A DNA stretch of 64,000 nucleotides from Zhongshania aliphaticivorans. Its GTDB lineage: Bacteria; Pseudomonadota; Gammaproteobacteria; Pseudomonadales; Spongiibacteraceae. The position numbers and the translations under genes are program-made. This document shows positions 9,440-18,810 of this stretch, in pieces. The notes under the pieces were generated by a model that did not search any database, was not told the DNA's origin, and was given only the letters and a program-made list of their open reading frames with translations. Where the stretch lies: positions 124,001-188,000 of the forward strand of contig NZ_CACSIK010000001.1 in the NCBI RefSeq assembly GCF_902705875.1. Direction: 5' to 3'. Numbering within the stretch: position 1 is the stretch's first letter; each line of letters begins with the position of its first letter.

Positions 9440-10080
9440 TTTTGCGGTGTATTATCGGCTTTATATTGGCTACATGGAGCCTTTTTCTTTTTGCTGAGCC
9501 AGCGCAGCTGGTGGTGAGAGGCTTGTTTGAAAAGGCCGCGCTATTAGAAATTGATGGCCGCCGGCAATTACTCAGAGCGGGGCAGCGGGGTGCTTCCGGT
9601 ATATTGCTGGTATCCGCAACGCCCAGGGCTGCCGTAATTGAGATTGATGGCGAGCGCAAAACACTCACTTTAAATAAATTTATTGGCGGAGCTTATAAAG
9701 CGCCTTTGCTAACGACAGTGTCGCTTCATAAAAATAATCAGAAGGAGTATCGCGCCCGCGTAGCCATTAATGGCCGTAATGCAGAGGCGGTGGTGGATAC
9801 CGGTGCCACCACCGTAGCTATGAGCTCTAAAGATGCAGAGCAGTTAGGCATTTCCTATCGCAATGGCAAAGTTACCTCGGTAGCAACCGCTGGAGGGGTG
9901 AAACAGGCTTATTCCATTGTTTTGGAGCGGGTGGCGCTAGGAGATATCCAAACTCGGCAAATCAGTGCGGTGGTGATAGAGGGGGATTATCCCCATGTCA
10001 TTCTACTGGGAATGAGCTTTTTGGAGCATATTGACCTTCAAGAGCGCGATAATGTTTTGGTGTTGTCGCCGCGTTATTAA
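9436..10080 (+). CDS. Periplasmic retropepsin-like aspartic protease (TIGR02281-type)
   Basis: 214 residues starting with a signal peptide (1-20, ending LFAEP), so probably periplasmic. The C-terminal half is a clan-AA aspartic protease monomer: VVDTGATTVAMS at 119-130 with the catalytic Asp at about 121, then GVKQAYSIVLERVALGD and VILLGMSFLEHIDL, the usual flap-side and closing strands. Such single-domain retropepsins act as dimers. The substrate is unknown. The GTG start at 9436 overlaps the thiDE stop codon, implying translational coupling, although no thiamine link is evident. Confidence 0.82.
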   Translation: MILRCIIGFILATWSLFLFAEPAQLVVRGLFEKAALLEIDGRRQLLRAGQRGASGILLVSATPRAAVIEIDGERKTLTLNKFIGGAYKAPLLTTVSLHKNNQKEYRARVAINGRNAEAVVDTGATTVAMSSKDAEQLGISYRNGKVTSVATAGGVKQAYSIVLERVALGDIQTRQISAVVIEGDYPHVILLGMSFLEHIDLQERDNVLVLSPRY

Positions 10081-10169
10081 TGCTGTTAGCAATGATTGTT
10101 GGTCTAGTGGTCGCCTCGGGCGCGTCGTGCTGATAAAATGCGCCACCGGATTTGCTCGTGGAGATACCC

Positions 10170-10754
10170 GTGGCAGTTAGTTTTGTAGAATCCTCTAAGC
10201 TTCCCACTCCTTGGGGAGTGTTTGATATCCATGGTTTTGAGGATAGTGACAACGGCAAAGAGCACGTTGTTCTCACCCTTGGTGATGTAGGTGATGGCGA
10301 GCCAGTACTTGCTAGGGTCCATTCTGAGTGTCTGACGGGTGATGGTTTGTTCAGCATGCGCTGTGACTGTGGGTCACAATTACGAGCCGCTTTAGAGAAA
10401 ATAGCTGAAGAAGGTCGAGGCGCTTTGTTTTATTTACGCCAGGAAGGGCGCGGCATTGGGTTGATGAATAAAATTCGCGCCTACAAATTGCAAGATGCCG
10501 GAGCCGATACCGTCGAAGCGAATGAGCAACTTGGCTTTGGTGCCGACATGCGTGATTACAGCTTATTAGAGATGATGTGTGAACACTTACATATCACCAA
10601 GGTACGTTTGATGACCAACAACCCGCGCAAAGTGAAGGCCTTTACTGACCAAGGTGTAGAGGTGGTTGAGCGGCTGCCCTTACAGACGGGGCAAAATCCT
10701 CATAATGCGAAATACCTAGCCACTAAGTCAGGTAAGTTAGGTCATTTGTTTTAG
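10170..10754 (+). CDS. ribA: GTP cyclohydrolase II
   Basis: 194 residues, matching E. coli RibA (196). It opens GTP to 2,5-diamino-6-ribosylamino-4(3H)-pyrimidinone 5'-phosphate, the first step of riboflavin synthesis. The zinc ligands are Cys54, Cys65 and Cys67 in [34 protein letters not shown] is the GTP-binding signature, and the C-terminus ends GHLF. I chose GTG at 10170 because GGAG lies exactly six bases upstream and the protein then begins [16 protein letters not shown] like its homologues; an upstream TTG at 10152 lacks this support. The gene stands alone and is followed by a strong terminator. Confidence 0.96.
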   Translation: MAVSFVESSKLPTPWGVFDIHGFEDSDNGKEHVVLTLGDVGDGEPVLARVHSECLTGDGLFSMRCDCGSQLRAALEKIAEEGRGALFYLRQEGRGIGLMNKIRAYKLQDAGADTVEANEQLGFGADMRDYSLLEMMCEHLHITKVRLMTNNPRKVKAFTDQGVEVVERLPLQTGQNPHNAKYLATKSGKLGHLF

Positions 10755-10779
10755 TTGTTTGTCGCAAGTTGATTATAAG

Positions 10780-10808
10780 GCCTCGCAATGCGGGGCTTTT
10801 TTGTTTTT
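10780..10808 (+). terminator. Rho-independent terminator after ribA
   Basis: 7-bp stem GCCTCGC/GCGGGGC with loop AAT, then TTTTTTGTTTTT. The same hairpin and T tract recur after rpoH at 60980. Confidence 0.9.
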
Positions 10809-10908
10809 GCAGTTTGGTGTTTTGTCTTAGAGTTTTCATCTGTTTGTTATCGTGGCGTCATTCTCTCTATCTAATCTGATAAGAATATTCAGTATTAGGC
10901 GAGCAAGA

Positions 10909-11988
10909 ATGAAGCAGTTTCGTATTTTGGTATTGCACGATGGTAAACCTGGCCACCTTAGTCAGTCTTATGGGCTGGCGAGTATGATTGCGAACCGGTG
11001 CACACGCTGTGAGTGTGACGTTATTTCGGTGCGAGCTGTTCCGCGTCTAAAGCTGTTGAATAGAATGTTGCGCCGCATGGCGGTGTCATTGCATCCGGCC
11101 TTGCGGCGCTTAGTATTCTCTCTGTACCGGATTGATCCATTGCCCAGTGAGCCGGTAGATTTGGTGGTGTCTTTTGGGGGCAATGTTGTGGCGCTCAATG
11201 TGGCGTATAGCCAAGCCCATGGCATTCCCAATGCGCTGATTGGCAATAGCTATACCATCCCCAATGAGGCTATTTGTGCCCACCTTAGTTTAATTGGCGA
11301 CTTGGGTGATGCAAATGCCATAGCTACAACGGTTGTCTTGTGCCGCGTGGATCAGGAGCGTTGTCGGCGGGCTGGACTTGCACTGCAAACTTCGCAGCGT
11401 CCTTTGTGGACGTTGCTCGTGGGCGGGAATGGCAGCGGTTATGGTTACCATGATTCAGATTGGCACCGCTTGGGCGATGCTCTTCGTGCGCTGAGCGAGC
11501 AATATGGAGTGCAATGGTTGATTAGCACGTCGCGGCGCACCGGTGTGGCGGGTGTCAATATATTGAAGCGTTATGTAGACGATGATATTTGCCGAGCTGC
11601 AATCTGGTATGAAGATGGCGTCAGCGAACCCCTGGATGCTTTTCTTGGCGCGTCGTCACAAATATTTTGTACCGAAGACAGTTTAAGTATGGTGTCTGAG
11701 GCGGTGGCCATGGATAAGCCGGTGATTAGCTTGCGGCCCACCGAGTCGCTGCCGACCCGAACTCACGGAAAAGCGCTAACTTACATGGCTGATATCGGCT
11801 TGGTAGAGCGAGTGGATATTTCGGCAATGGCTCAGTACCAACCACAACCTTGGTTGCCAGAGAAAACCTATAGCGCGCATTTGGATGACATTTTTGCGCG
11901 TATTATTGCCTTGGGCGCAGTTACCGAAATGGTACGCACCCCCGCTAAGCGGAACTATATGCCCGAGCAGCGTGTGCAGGTAGTTTAA
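10909..11988 (+). CDS. ELM1-like protein (DUF1022 family)
   Basis: 359 residues from the Met at 10909. It has the DUF1022/ELM1 pattern: [20 protein letters not shown] at the N-terminus, [27 protein letters not shown] in the middle, and [24 protein letters not shown] near the C-terminus. The last resembles the nucleotide-sugar-binding end of GT-B glycosyltransferases. The family is named after a plant mitochondrial-fission protein; the bacterial role is not established, and a role in envelope sugar transfer is only a guess. The frame opens 19 codons earlier at a GTG; the Met used has GAG five bases upstream. Its stop overlaps the end of dxs on the other strand. Confidence 0.8.
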   Translation: MKQFRILVLHDGKPGHLSQSYGLASMIANRCTRCECDVISVRAVPRLKLLNRMLRRMAVSLHPALRRLVFSLYRIDPLPSEPVDLVVSFGGNVVALNVAYSQAHGIPNALIGNSYTIPNEAICAHLSLIGDLGDANAIATTVVLCRVDQERCRRAGLALQTSQRPLWTLLVGGNGSGYGYHDSDWHRLGDALRALSEQYGVQWLISTSRRTGVAGVNILKRYVDDDICRAAIWYEDGVSEPLDAFLGASSQIFCTEDSLSMVSEAVAMDKPVISLRPTESLPTRTHGKALTYMADIGLVERVDISAMAQYQPQPWLPEKTYSAHLDDIFARIIALGAVTEMVRTPAKRNYMPEQRVQVV

Positions 11989-13904
11989 GCTTTTGACGGC
12001 TCGATATTAAAGTCAGGAATGGCGGCGACGCGGCGGCGAATGCTGTTGATAATACCGTCGCTGTCTAGGCCGAGGTCGCTGAGTAATTGAGGGTGTTTAC
12101 CGTGGTCGATAAATTTGTCGGGCAACCCTAATTGCAATACCGCCTGCCAACGTGCCTGTTGGTTTAGGTATTCGCAAACAGCACTGCCGGCGCCGCCAGC
12201 AATTACATTTTCCTCTAGCGTGACTAGCAAGGTGTGATCATCGGCGAGTGCGTCTATCAGTTCGGTATCCAAGGGTTTTACAAAACGCATATCAGCTACG
12301 GTTGCGTTTAAGGCATCCGCCGCGGTAAGCGCTGCACTTAACAAGGTGCCAAAGCTTAAGATAGCAATTTTTTGGCCTTCGCGAACCACTCGGCCTTTGC
12401 CAATTTCTAGCGGCGTCATGGCTTGGTCAATCTGGATTCCTGGACCTGTGCCTCTGGGATAGCGAATAGCTGCTGGGCCGGGGTAGTTATAGCCGGTGTG
12501 CAACATTTGCCGTGTTTCGTTTTCGTCGGCGGGCGCCATCACCAGCAGATTGGGAATGCAGCGTAAAAAACTTAGGTCAAAGGCGCCGGCATGAGTCGGG
12601 CCGTCTTCGCCAACCAATCCTGCTCGATCCACACCAAAGGTGACATCCAAATTCTGTAAAGCGATGTCATGTATCAGTTGGTCGTAACCGCGCTGTAAAA
12701 ATGTTGAGTAAATGGCAACGACCGGTTTGAGTCCGTCGCAGGCCATACCCGCAGCGAGTGTCAGGGCGTGCTGCTCGGCAATGGCAACATCATAAAAGCG
12801 ATCAGCAAAGCGCTCCGAATACTCAAGCATCCCCGAGCCTTCACACATGGCGGGGGTGATGGCGACTAACTCCGGGCTTTGCTCAGCTTGGTCGCAGAGC
12901 CAGCTACCAAAGATGTCTTGGTACTTGGGCTGTTTGGCTTTAACCACCGGCGCTTTGCCGTTTTTAGGCTTGGGTTCAATTTTTGATATGGCGTGAAATC
13001 CAACCGGGTCTTCTTCTGCCGGTGTAAAGCCCTTGCCCTTTTGGGTCATGATGTGGAGCATTTGCGGGCCGGGAAGCTCGCGCAAATTTCGCAAGGTTGG
13101 CACTAATATATTGAGATCATGACCATCGATAGGTCCAATATAATTGAACCCTAGTTCTTCAAAGAGCGTAGCGGGTGAGACCATGCCCTTCATATATTCT
13201 TCTAGTCGTGCGGCAATATCGGTTGCTGAGCGCGGGAATTTTTTAAGTACACTTTTACCGCCACTGCGTATTTGATTGTAGGTCTTGGATGCCCACATTT
13301 TGGAGAAATAGGTGTTTAGACCGCCGGTATTCTTGCTGATAGACATTTGATTGTCATTGAGTACCACCAGCATGTTGGCGCCGGTATGGCTGGCATGGGT
13401 GATGGCTTCAAAGGCCATACCTGCGGTCATGGCCCCGTCACCAATAACGGCGACAGTATGTCGATCTATCTCTTGTTGCCGAGCCGCAATGGCCATACCC
13501 AGTGCCGCGCTAATGCTGGTGCTGGAATGGCCAACACCAAAGGTGTCGTAGGGGCTTTCTTCACGCTTAGGAAAACCGGCTAAACCGCCCGCTTTGCGCA
13601 TGCCATCCATGCGTTCTCGGCGTTCAGTTAAAATTTTATGAGGGTAGCATTGGTGGCCCACGTCCCATACTAAGCGGTCTTCTGGGGTGTTATATATATA
13701 GTGCAGGGCAATGGTTAGCTCTACCACACCGAGGCCGGCACCAAAGTGACCGCCGGTCTGACCCACGGTATACAGCAGGTATTCTCTTAGTTGCAGGGCC
13801 AGCTCATCTAGGTCATCTTGATCTAAACGGCGAAGATCGGCAGGAGAGTCGATCGTATCCAGCAATGGCGTGGCTGGCCTTGTAAGAGGGATTTCCTGAA
13901 ACAT
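11985..13904 (-). CDS. dxs: 1-Deoxy-D-xylulose-5-phosphate synthase
   Basis: 639 residues, typical Dxs size. It joins pyruvate and glyceraldehyde 3-phosphate using TPP, giving DXP for the MEP isoprenoid pathway and also for thiamine and pyridoxal. Seen: [15 protein letters not shown], the TPP site [13 protein letters not shown]...[24 protein letters not shown] in the pyrimidine-binding domain, and [20 protein letters not shown] text near the C-terminus. It is the last gene of the minus-strand run xseB-ispA-dxs, 135 bp after ispA. DXP is also the substrate of ThiG at 204. Confidence 0.97.
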   Translation of the reverse strand: MFQEIPLTRPATPLLDTIDSPADLRRLDQDDLDELALQLREYLLYTVGQTGGHFGAGLGVVELTIALHYIYNTPEDRLVWDVGHQCYPHKILTERRERMDGMRKAGGLAGFPKREESPYDTFGVGHSSTSISAALGMAIAARQQEIDRHTVAVIGDGAMTAGMAFEAITHASHTGANMLVVLNDNQMSISKNTGGLNTYFSKMWASKTYNQIRSGGKSVLKKFPRSATDIAARLEEYMKGMVSPATLFEELGFNYIGPIDGHDLNILVPTLRNLRELPGPQMLHIMTQKGKGFTPAEEDPVGFHAISKIEPKPKNGKAPVVKAKQPKYQDIFGSWLCDQAEQSPELVAITPAMCEGSGMLEYSERFADRFYDVAIAEQHALTLAAGMACDGLKPVVAIYSTFLQRGYDQLIHDIALQNLDVTFGVDRAGLVGEDGPTHAGAFDLSFLRCIPNLLVMAPADENETRQMLHTGYNYPGPAAIRYPRGTGPGIQIDQAMTPLEIGKGRVVREGQKIAILSFGTLLSAALTAADALNATVADMRFVKPLDTELIDALADDHTLLVTLEENVIAGGAGSAVCEYLNQQARWQAVLQLGLPDKFIDHGKHPQLLSDLGLDSDGIINSIRRRVAAIPDFNIEPSKA

Positions 13905-14039
13905 CTAGCGTTAAACCCAGAACCGATGAAAGGGCGAGATTGTAAACGAATTTAACCCGTTTTACCTATTTGTATGCACTATTCTCGTTATTTTGCGGCA
14001 TCTCGCAGGAGTGTGAGCGTGTGGCATTCGGTACTGATA

Positions 14040-14954
14040 TTAATGCTGTCGGGCAATAATGTAGTGAGATAAGGCCCGCAGGGGCTCTGCGTTGTTGCCA
14101 AAGTCTCCGAGGGCGCTAAGTGCGCGTTGATGCAGCTCAGAGGCCAGTGTTTTGGCACCATCTAAGCCCAGCAGGGCAGGAAATGTGGGTTTGTTTAAGG
14201 CTTGGTCGGCACCTTGGGTTTTACCAAGGGTTTCAGTATTACTTTCAATATCAATAATGTCGTCTTGGACTTGAAAGGATAAGCCGATGGCCTTGCCGTA
14301 TTGATCTAGCTGTTCAACTTGTTGCGCACTGGCTTGGCACCAGCTGGCACTCATGCTGATGGCAACTCTAATGAGTGCGCCGGTCTTTAACTGGTGCATG
14401 GTTTGCAGTGTGCTTAGATCAAGCTCTTGATTTATTGAGGCGAGGTCTATGGCTTGACCGCCGACCATACCGCGAGGGCCTGCCGCCGCACTAAGTTGGC
14501 GAATCAATGAAAGTTTGGTGTCTGCGTTGCTACTGGGGAGATTTGCCAGCAGTTCAAATGCTCTTGCTTGCAGGGCGTCGCCAACCAGAATGGCGGTCGC
14601 TTCGTCATAGGCAATATGACAGGTGGGCTTGCCGCGCCGAAGGTCGTCATTGTCCATGGCGGGGAGGTCGTCGTGAACCAGCGAATAGGCGTGAATCATT
14701 TCAATGGCGCAGGCAATGTCGTCTAGGCCATCAATATCGGCACCCAGAGCTTGCGCGGTGGCATAAACCAAAGTGGCACGAACCCGCTTACCCCCGTTAA
14801 GCAAGCTGTATAGGCTGGCCGAGTGTAAGGTATCTAGCTGCTGACTGGCATCGGCATCAGCAAATTCGCTGTCGATGTTTGCTAGGCGAGCGGGAAGTAC
14901 TTCTTGCACACGTTGCTGGCAGCTGGCGAGAAAGTCCGAGAACTCTCCATTCAT
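14040..14954 (-). CDS. ispA: (2E,6E)-Farnesyl diphosphate synthase / polyprenyl synthetase
   Basis: 304 residues. It condenses isopentenyl diphosphate with dimethylallyl or geranyl diphosphate to make farnesyl diphosphate. Both aspartate-rich motifs are present: DDLPAMDNDDLRRGKP (FARM) around residue 94 and DDIIDIESNTETLGKTQG (SARM) around residue 235, with the GGKRVRATLVY motif near 54. It lies between xseB (3 nt apart) and dxs, the common gammaproteobacterial order, and would draw on Dxs-derived precursors. Confidence 0.95.
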   Translation of the reverse strand: MNGEFSDFLASCQQRVQEVLPARLANIDSEFADADASQQLDTLHSASLYSLLNGGKRVRATLVYATAQALGADIDGLDDIACAIEMIHAYSLVHDDLPAMDNDDLRRGKPTCHIAYDEATAILVGDALQARAFELLANLPSSNADTKLSLIRQLSAAAGPRGMVGGQAIDLASINQELDLSTLQTMHQLKTGALIRVAISMSASWCQASAQQVEQLDQYGKAIGLSFQVQDDIIDIESNTETLGKTQGADQALNKPTFPALLGLDGAKTLASELHQRALSALGDFGNNAEPLRALSHYIIARQH

Positions 14955-14957
14955 TGA

Positions 14958-15191
14958 TTAACTATCCGTATCCAGAGGCTTGCTGACAATGTCACCGTCT
15001 TTTGCCATTAATAGTTCAACTTTTTGTTCCGCATCAGCGAGCGCCTTCTGGCAGTCGCGACTAAGTTGCATACCGTTTTCAAAGGCTTTCAATGAGTCTT
15101 CTAAACTCAGTTCGCCGGACTCCATGTTCTGCACGAGTTTTTCGAGTTCGGTGAGTGAGGTTTCAAAATTGACTGTGTTTGCCTTGGGCAT
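14958..15191 (-). CDS. xseB: Exodeoxyribonuclease VII small subunit
   Basis: 77 residues, the usual size. XseB binds the large subunit XseA to form a nuclease that trims single-stranded DNA ends. The FETSLTELEKLVQNMESGELSLEDSLKAFENGMQLSRDCQ helical hairpin is the family signature across nearly the whole protein. A strong AGGAG lies eight bases before the ATG. It is the first gene of xseB-ispA-dxs; xseA is not in the window. Confidence 0.95.
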   Translation of the reverse strand: MPKANTVNFETSLTELEKLVQNMESGELSLEDSLKAFENGMQLSRDCQKALADAEQKVELLMAKDGDIVSKPLDTDS

Positions 15192-15333
15192 CAGCCTCTC
15201 CTAGACAATGTGTGGGTTGTCGCCGTGGCGTATTCTAACAGTGTCTGAGCTGTTGAGGTAATTCTGTGCTTTTAGTTTTGCGATTTAAGGCGATAATAGG
15301 CCTCAATATGAAATAGTAGGTATAGCGCAGGGC

Positions 15334-15873
15334 ATGCATTATCGTTCAGTTATTGAATTTTGGTTCGCGGAGCTTTCTTCTTCTGACTGGTTTGCCTGCA
15401 GCGACGAGTTGGACAGTAAAATAATAAGACGTTTTGGTGATATTCATCGTGCAGCGGTGGCTGGCGAGCTCTATTCGTGGCGGCATCAAGCACTGGGTCG
15501 GCTCGCAGAAATCATTGTATTGGACCAGTTCTCACGCAATATTTTTCGTGGTACAAGTGGCGCTTTTGCCGCTGATGGCCAAGCTTTGATTCTAGCCCAA
15601 GAGGCTATTCGTGCGCAGGCTGATGTTGAGTTAAATAAAAAACAGAGATTATTTCTCTATATGCCTTATATGCACAGTGAGTCTGTGGCTATTCAGAATG
15701 CTTCTCTACGCTTGTTTGAGACCTTGGGTTTAGAGGATAACTACCGTTTTGCGGTTGCGCATCAACAGATTATTTCGCGTTTTGGGCGTTACCCTCATCG
15801 CAATGCAATTTTGGGGCGTCCTTCTAGCAGTGAGGAAGTTGCCTTTTTGAAAGAAGCTGGGTCAGCATTTTAA
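15334..15873 (+). CDS. DUF924 family protein
   Basis: 179 residues, divergent from xseB. DUF924 hallmarks: IEFWFAELSSSDWFACSDELDSKI at the N-terminus, LAEIIVLDQFSRNIFRG in the middle (the LDQFPRN-type motif), LFLYMPYMHSESVAIQ, and GRYPHRNAILGRPSSSEEVAFL at the C-terminus. The fold is all-helical and TPR-like, and the molecular function is unknown. Family length is about 180, so it is complete. Confidence 0.88.
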   Translation: MHYRSVIEFWFAELSSSDWFACSDELDSKIIRRFGDIHRAAVAGELYSWRHQALGRLAEIIVLDQFSRNIFRGTSGAFAADGQALILAQEAIRAQADVELNKKQRLFLYMPYMHSESVAIQNASLRLFETLGLEDNYRFAVAHQQIISRFGRYPHRNAILGRPSSSEEVAFLKEAGSAF

Positions 15874-15953
15874 GGATTTGCCGCGTTTCTTACGGTGGCT
15901 GAATTAGATATTTCCTTGTAGGCTGCTGCATGCGTGTTGTATGGAGTAAAAGA

Positions 15954-16475
15954 ATGCGAAAACTACTGGTTTTGAGTTGCTTGCTTTGCAGTGTATTTGC
16001 GGTATCGGCTAGGGCTGAGTGTGCCTACCCAGATAGTGAGCGAGGTGTTGCGCCTGCGTGGTTGTGTAGTCTTGATGATTACCAAGATGCGGGTTTTCTG
16101 GCTTACGGTGATAAAAGTCGCTTGCCATCTATTTCGCTTCAAAATCGTTTGGCAGGTAAAGCCGCCATGATTGCTGTAGTAAGTAAATTACTACTTCATG
16201 CGCAGTTGCAGTTAGCGGGGCAATTACCAAGCGATGTTCAGTTGGTCATGCCAGATGCTAAGGATTGGTCGCGTGTCGCAAAATTTAAGGGTGTGCAAAT
16301 TTTGGAAAAAGCGGCGAGTCCACAGCGGCATTTATACGTGCTGGCTGGGGTGAAACCTGAACTGCAAGCGGATTTAGTCACGGTGGCTAGAAAAGAAATT
16401 TTGGATGCCAACAAAAAACGCTTAGTGGCACTGCTTGGGCAGGCTGAATGGGAAAAACTGCTGGCGGCTGACTAG
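15954..16475 (+). CDS. Exported protein, LPP20-like, unknown function
   Basis: 173 residues with a clear signal peptide (MRKLLVLSCLLCSVFAVSARA, cleaved before ECAYP). The mature part has PAWLCSLDDYQDAGFLAYGDKSR and then SISLQNRLAGKAAMIAVVSKL, which resembles the start of LPP20-type domains found in small envelope proteins. It lacks a lipobox at the cleavage site. The start at 15954 has GGAG seven bases upstream; an earlier GTG-type start at 15930 would place charged residues ahead of the signal peptide. Function unknown. Confidence 0.6.
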   Translation: MRKLLVLSCLLCSVFAVSARAECAYPDSERGVAPAWLCSLDDYQDAGFLAYGDKSRLPSISLQNRLAGKAAMIAVVSKLLLHAQLQLAGQLPSDVQLVMPDAKDWSRVAKFKGVQILEKAASPQRHLYVLAGVKPELQADLVTVARKEILDANKKRLVALLGQAEWEKLLAAD

Positions 16476-16541
16476 GCTTTATTGTCGCCGACATGATGTA
16501 ACTTATATCGATGGTATTGATAAATAAAAAAAGGAAATGGG

Positions 16542-17312
16542 ATGAGTGCGCAGTCGCGAACAGAAATTGCATTGATAACCGGTGCATCAGCAGGAATTGG
16601 TCGGGCCTTTGCAATACAGTTAGCGCCCCGCTGCAAGACGATGATATTGATTGGTCGTGATCCCGCTAAGCTGGCCTCGGTGGTGAGTGAACTTGAGCAG
16701 CCGGGTTTGAATATTGTTAGTTTTGCTTTGGATTTGACGACCACTGAGGGCGTCACAAGAGTAATGGAGGCCATTCGTCAGAAAGGGCCGGTATCAATGC
16801 TCATTAATAATGCGGGCTTTGCAAGCTACGGTAAGTTTGCCGAATCTGATTTGGATGCAGAAATGGCGATGGTGAATTTGCATTGTAATGCCAGTTTGGC
16901 ACTGTGCCGTGCAGCGTTGCCTTATATGAAGCAGGAAGGGCGAGGTGAGATTGTGAACGTCTCTTCAATGGCTGGCTTTTTCCCTGTGAAGCATTCGGCG
17001 GTTTATGCAGCAAGCAAGACATTTTTGACTATGTTTTCACAGGCCCTGCAGCAAGAGGTGCAGGGTGATGGTATTCGTGTTCAATGTTTGTGCCCTAGTT
17101 ATACGCGCACTGACTTTAGTGATAGACCAGCCCTAGCGGACTTGGATGCTACTAAAGTACCCGATGAATTATGGTGGACCGCTGAAGATATTGTTGCAGT
17201 GAGTTTGGCGCAGCTAGAGGATGAAAATGGTCCGGTCATTTGTTTGCCTGACAAAATGAACCGTGAAATGGTACATGGGGCTTTAACGGCACAAGCCAGT
17301 GCGTTTGCGTAG
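16542..17312 (+). CDS. Short-chain dehydrogenase/reductase
   Basis: 256 residues with the classical SDR set: cofactor loop TGASAGIG at 14-21, LINNAGFASYG at about 87-97, VNVSSMAGF with the catalytic Ser, and YAASKTF with the catalytic Tyr and Lys. The aspartate/arginine arrangement after strand 2 (LIGRDPAKL) favours NADP(H). The substrate is unknown; resemblance is to the DltE/YqjQ-like 'SDR family NAD(P)-dependent oxidoreductase' group. AGGAAA precedes the start. The next gene, an alpha/beta hydrolase on the same strand 61 nt on, may be co-transcribed. Confidence 0.88.
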   Translation: MSAQSRTEIALITGASAGIGRAFAIQLAPRCKTMILIGRDPAKLASVVSELEQPGLNIVSFALDLTTTEGVTRVMEAIRQKGPVSMLINNAGFASYGKFAESDLDAEMAMVNLHCNASLALCRAALPYMKQEGRGEIVNVSSMAGFFPVKHSAVYAASKTFLTMFSQALQQEVQGDGIRVQCLCPSYTRTDFSDRPALADLDATKVPDELWWTAEDIVAVSLAQLEDENGPVICLPDKMNREMVHGALTAQASAFA

Positions 17313-17373
17313 TGTTATAAGTGCTGGTTTGGATGGCTGTTTTTGTGTCAGTCAATAAAAAGAGTTTCTTGGA

Positions 17374-18330
17374 GTGCTTGCTTTGATTAATTGGTCGCCA
17401 GAGTTAGATCCAGCTTCGCTGCCAAGCTTATCCGATATTGGGATGACAGCGGGTATTGATGGTGTGCCGTGGGCGCAGGAATATAGTCACTATTACGATA
17501 TCAATTTTGAAGAAGTGTATCCGGGCTTACGCCATTTGTTTGGTGCTTTTACAAGCGTCGGTGAGCGCATCGCAATGCAGGTGTTTATGTTGCCTGACGC
17601 CCACAGCACGGCGTTTGTCTATCACGGTTATTATGACCATGTTGGTTTGTTTAATAATGTCATTAATTATTTTTTGAAGCATGGTTACTCAGTGGTGGCT
17701 TACGATTTACCGGGGCATGGCTTGTCTACCGGTGAGCGTGCGGCAATAGATGACTTTATGCGCTACCGGCAGGTGTTGAACGATGCCTTTACCGTGGTGG
17801 CAGATTTTGGCTTGCCAGAGCGCAAAGTGGGCTTGGCGCAAAGCACCGGTTGCGCTGTGTTGATGTCTCACTTATTAAGCGGCGGTGAACACGATTTTGA
17901 TCGAGTGGTGTTGTTAGCGCCTTTGCTCAAACCCTGTGACTGGTGGTGGGGCAAGCCCGCTCATAGTGTGCTGAAATACTTTATTCATAGCTTGCCACGT
18001 AAATTTGCCGATAATTCTGACGATCAGCATTTTTTAGCGTTTTTGCGTGAGCGTGATCCTTTGCAAGCGCGATCGTTACCGCTGAGTTGGGTGGGGGCGC
18101 TTAAAAAATGGCAGCCCTGGTTTCTACGTCAGCCACCTGTTGCGAGCTCGCTGCTGATTTTGCAGGGTGATCAAGATGAAACAGTTGAGTGGCGTTATAA
18201 CTTACCGCGGATACAGGCTAAGTTTCCTAATGCAGGGGTCGTTCATATACCGGGGGCTAGGCATCATCTTGCAAAAGAGGGCGAGCGATTTAGGGAGCAG
18301 TTGTGGCAGGCTTGCGATGACTATCTTTGA
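17374..18330 (+). CDS. Alpha/beta hydrolase (serine aminopeptidase S33 / Hydrolase_4-like)
   Basis: About 318 residues. The alpha/beta-hydrolase markers are FVYHGYYDHVGLF (oxyanion strand), YDLPGHGLSTGER, the nucleophile elbow GLAQSTGCAV with Ser in the A-Q-S-T-G context, LQGDQDETVEW with a catalytic Asp, and PGARHHLAKE with the catalytic His. The pattern is monoglyceride-lipase/lysophospholipase-like, but the substrate is unknown. The start is uncertain: GTG at 17374 (AAGAG nine bases upstream) or TTG at 17383 (TTGGAG nine bases upstream). It follows the SDR gene. Confidence 0.8.
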   Translation: MLALINWSPELDPASLPSLSDIGMTAGIDGVPWAQEYSHYYDINFEEVYPGLRHLFGAFTSVGERIAMQVFMLPDAHSTAFVYHGYYDHVGLFNNVINYFLKHGYSVVAYDLPGHGLSTGERAAIDDFMRYRQVLNDAFTVVADFGLPERKVGLAQSTGCAVLMSHLLSGGEHDFDRVVLLAPLLKPCDWWWGKPAHSVLKYFIHSLPRKFADNSDDQHFLAFLRERDPLQARSLPLSWVGALKKWQPWFLRQPPVASSLLILQGDQDETVEWRYNLPRIQAKFPNAGVVHIPGARHHLAKEGERFREQLWQACDDYL

Positions 18331-18405
18331 GTCGTGTTAGTGCTGCTGGCGTCTAAGGGGCGTTCCATTGCTCATATTAAGGCGGGTTGCCGTTAGCGCT
18401 GATGA

Positions 18406-18777
18406 TTACCCTACCGACGGCGGCGTCGTATTCGCCACCCATTCCCACCATTGATGCTCACCTTCGGGTTTGTCTTTATCTTGGCAGCGATGCACATTCC
18501 AGGTAACTAGGTAGTCGGGGTCGCTAATAGCTTCACCGTCACCGGTTTTGTAATTACCTGCGGGGGCAAGGAACCACGGCGCCATTGATGAGGGTAGGGT
18601 GAATTCGTCGTCGTTACTTTGGCGAAGGGTAATGCCGTCTTTGGCTGTGACTCTAACCACGGTGCCAGCCAGCATTCTTTGCTGTAAGGCATCGCCGTTA
18701 ATGTCGAAATAACTGAGCCCGACCAGCGCGCGTTTGTCGATAAGCGCAGCGAGTTCGGGTGAAAGTATGTCGGCCAT
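18406..18777 (-). CDS. Conserved small cytosolic protein of unknown function
   Basis: 123 residues, no signal peptide or membrane segment. It reads as a small beta-rich domain (ALVGLSYFDINGDALQQRMLAGTVVRVTAKDGITLRQ...) followed by a Trp-rich tail (YLVTWNVHRC...HQWWEWVANT). I do not recognise the family with certainty. Translation looks real: the composition is even, it uses most of the gap between the hydrolase and serA, and it ends just downstream of serA on the same strand, 33 nt on, so it may be co-transcribed with serA. AGGAG lies 13 nt before the ATG, rather far. Confidence 0.65.
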   Translation of the reverse strand: MADILSPELAALIDKRALVGLSYFDINGDALQQRMLAGTVVRVTAKDGITLRQSNDDEFTLPSSMAPWFLAPAGNYKTGDGEAISDPDYLVTWNVHRCQDKDKPEGEHQWWEWVANTTPPSVG

Positions 18778-18810
18778 CTTGGGCGATGTCTCCTAAGTAA
18801 AAGTGATGGT

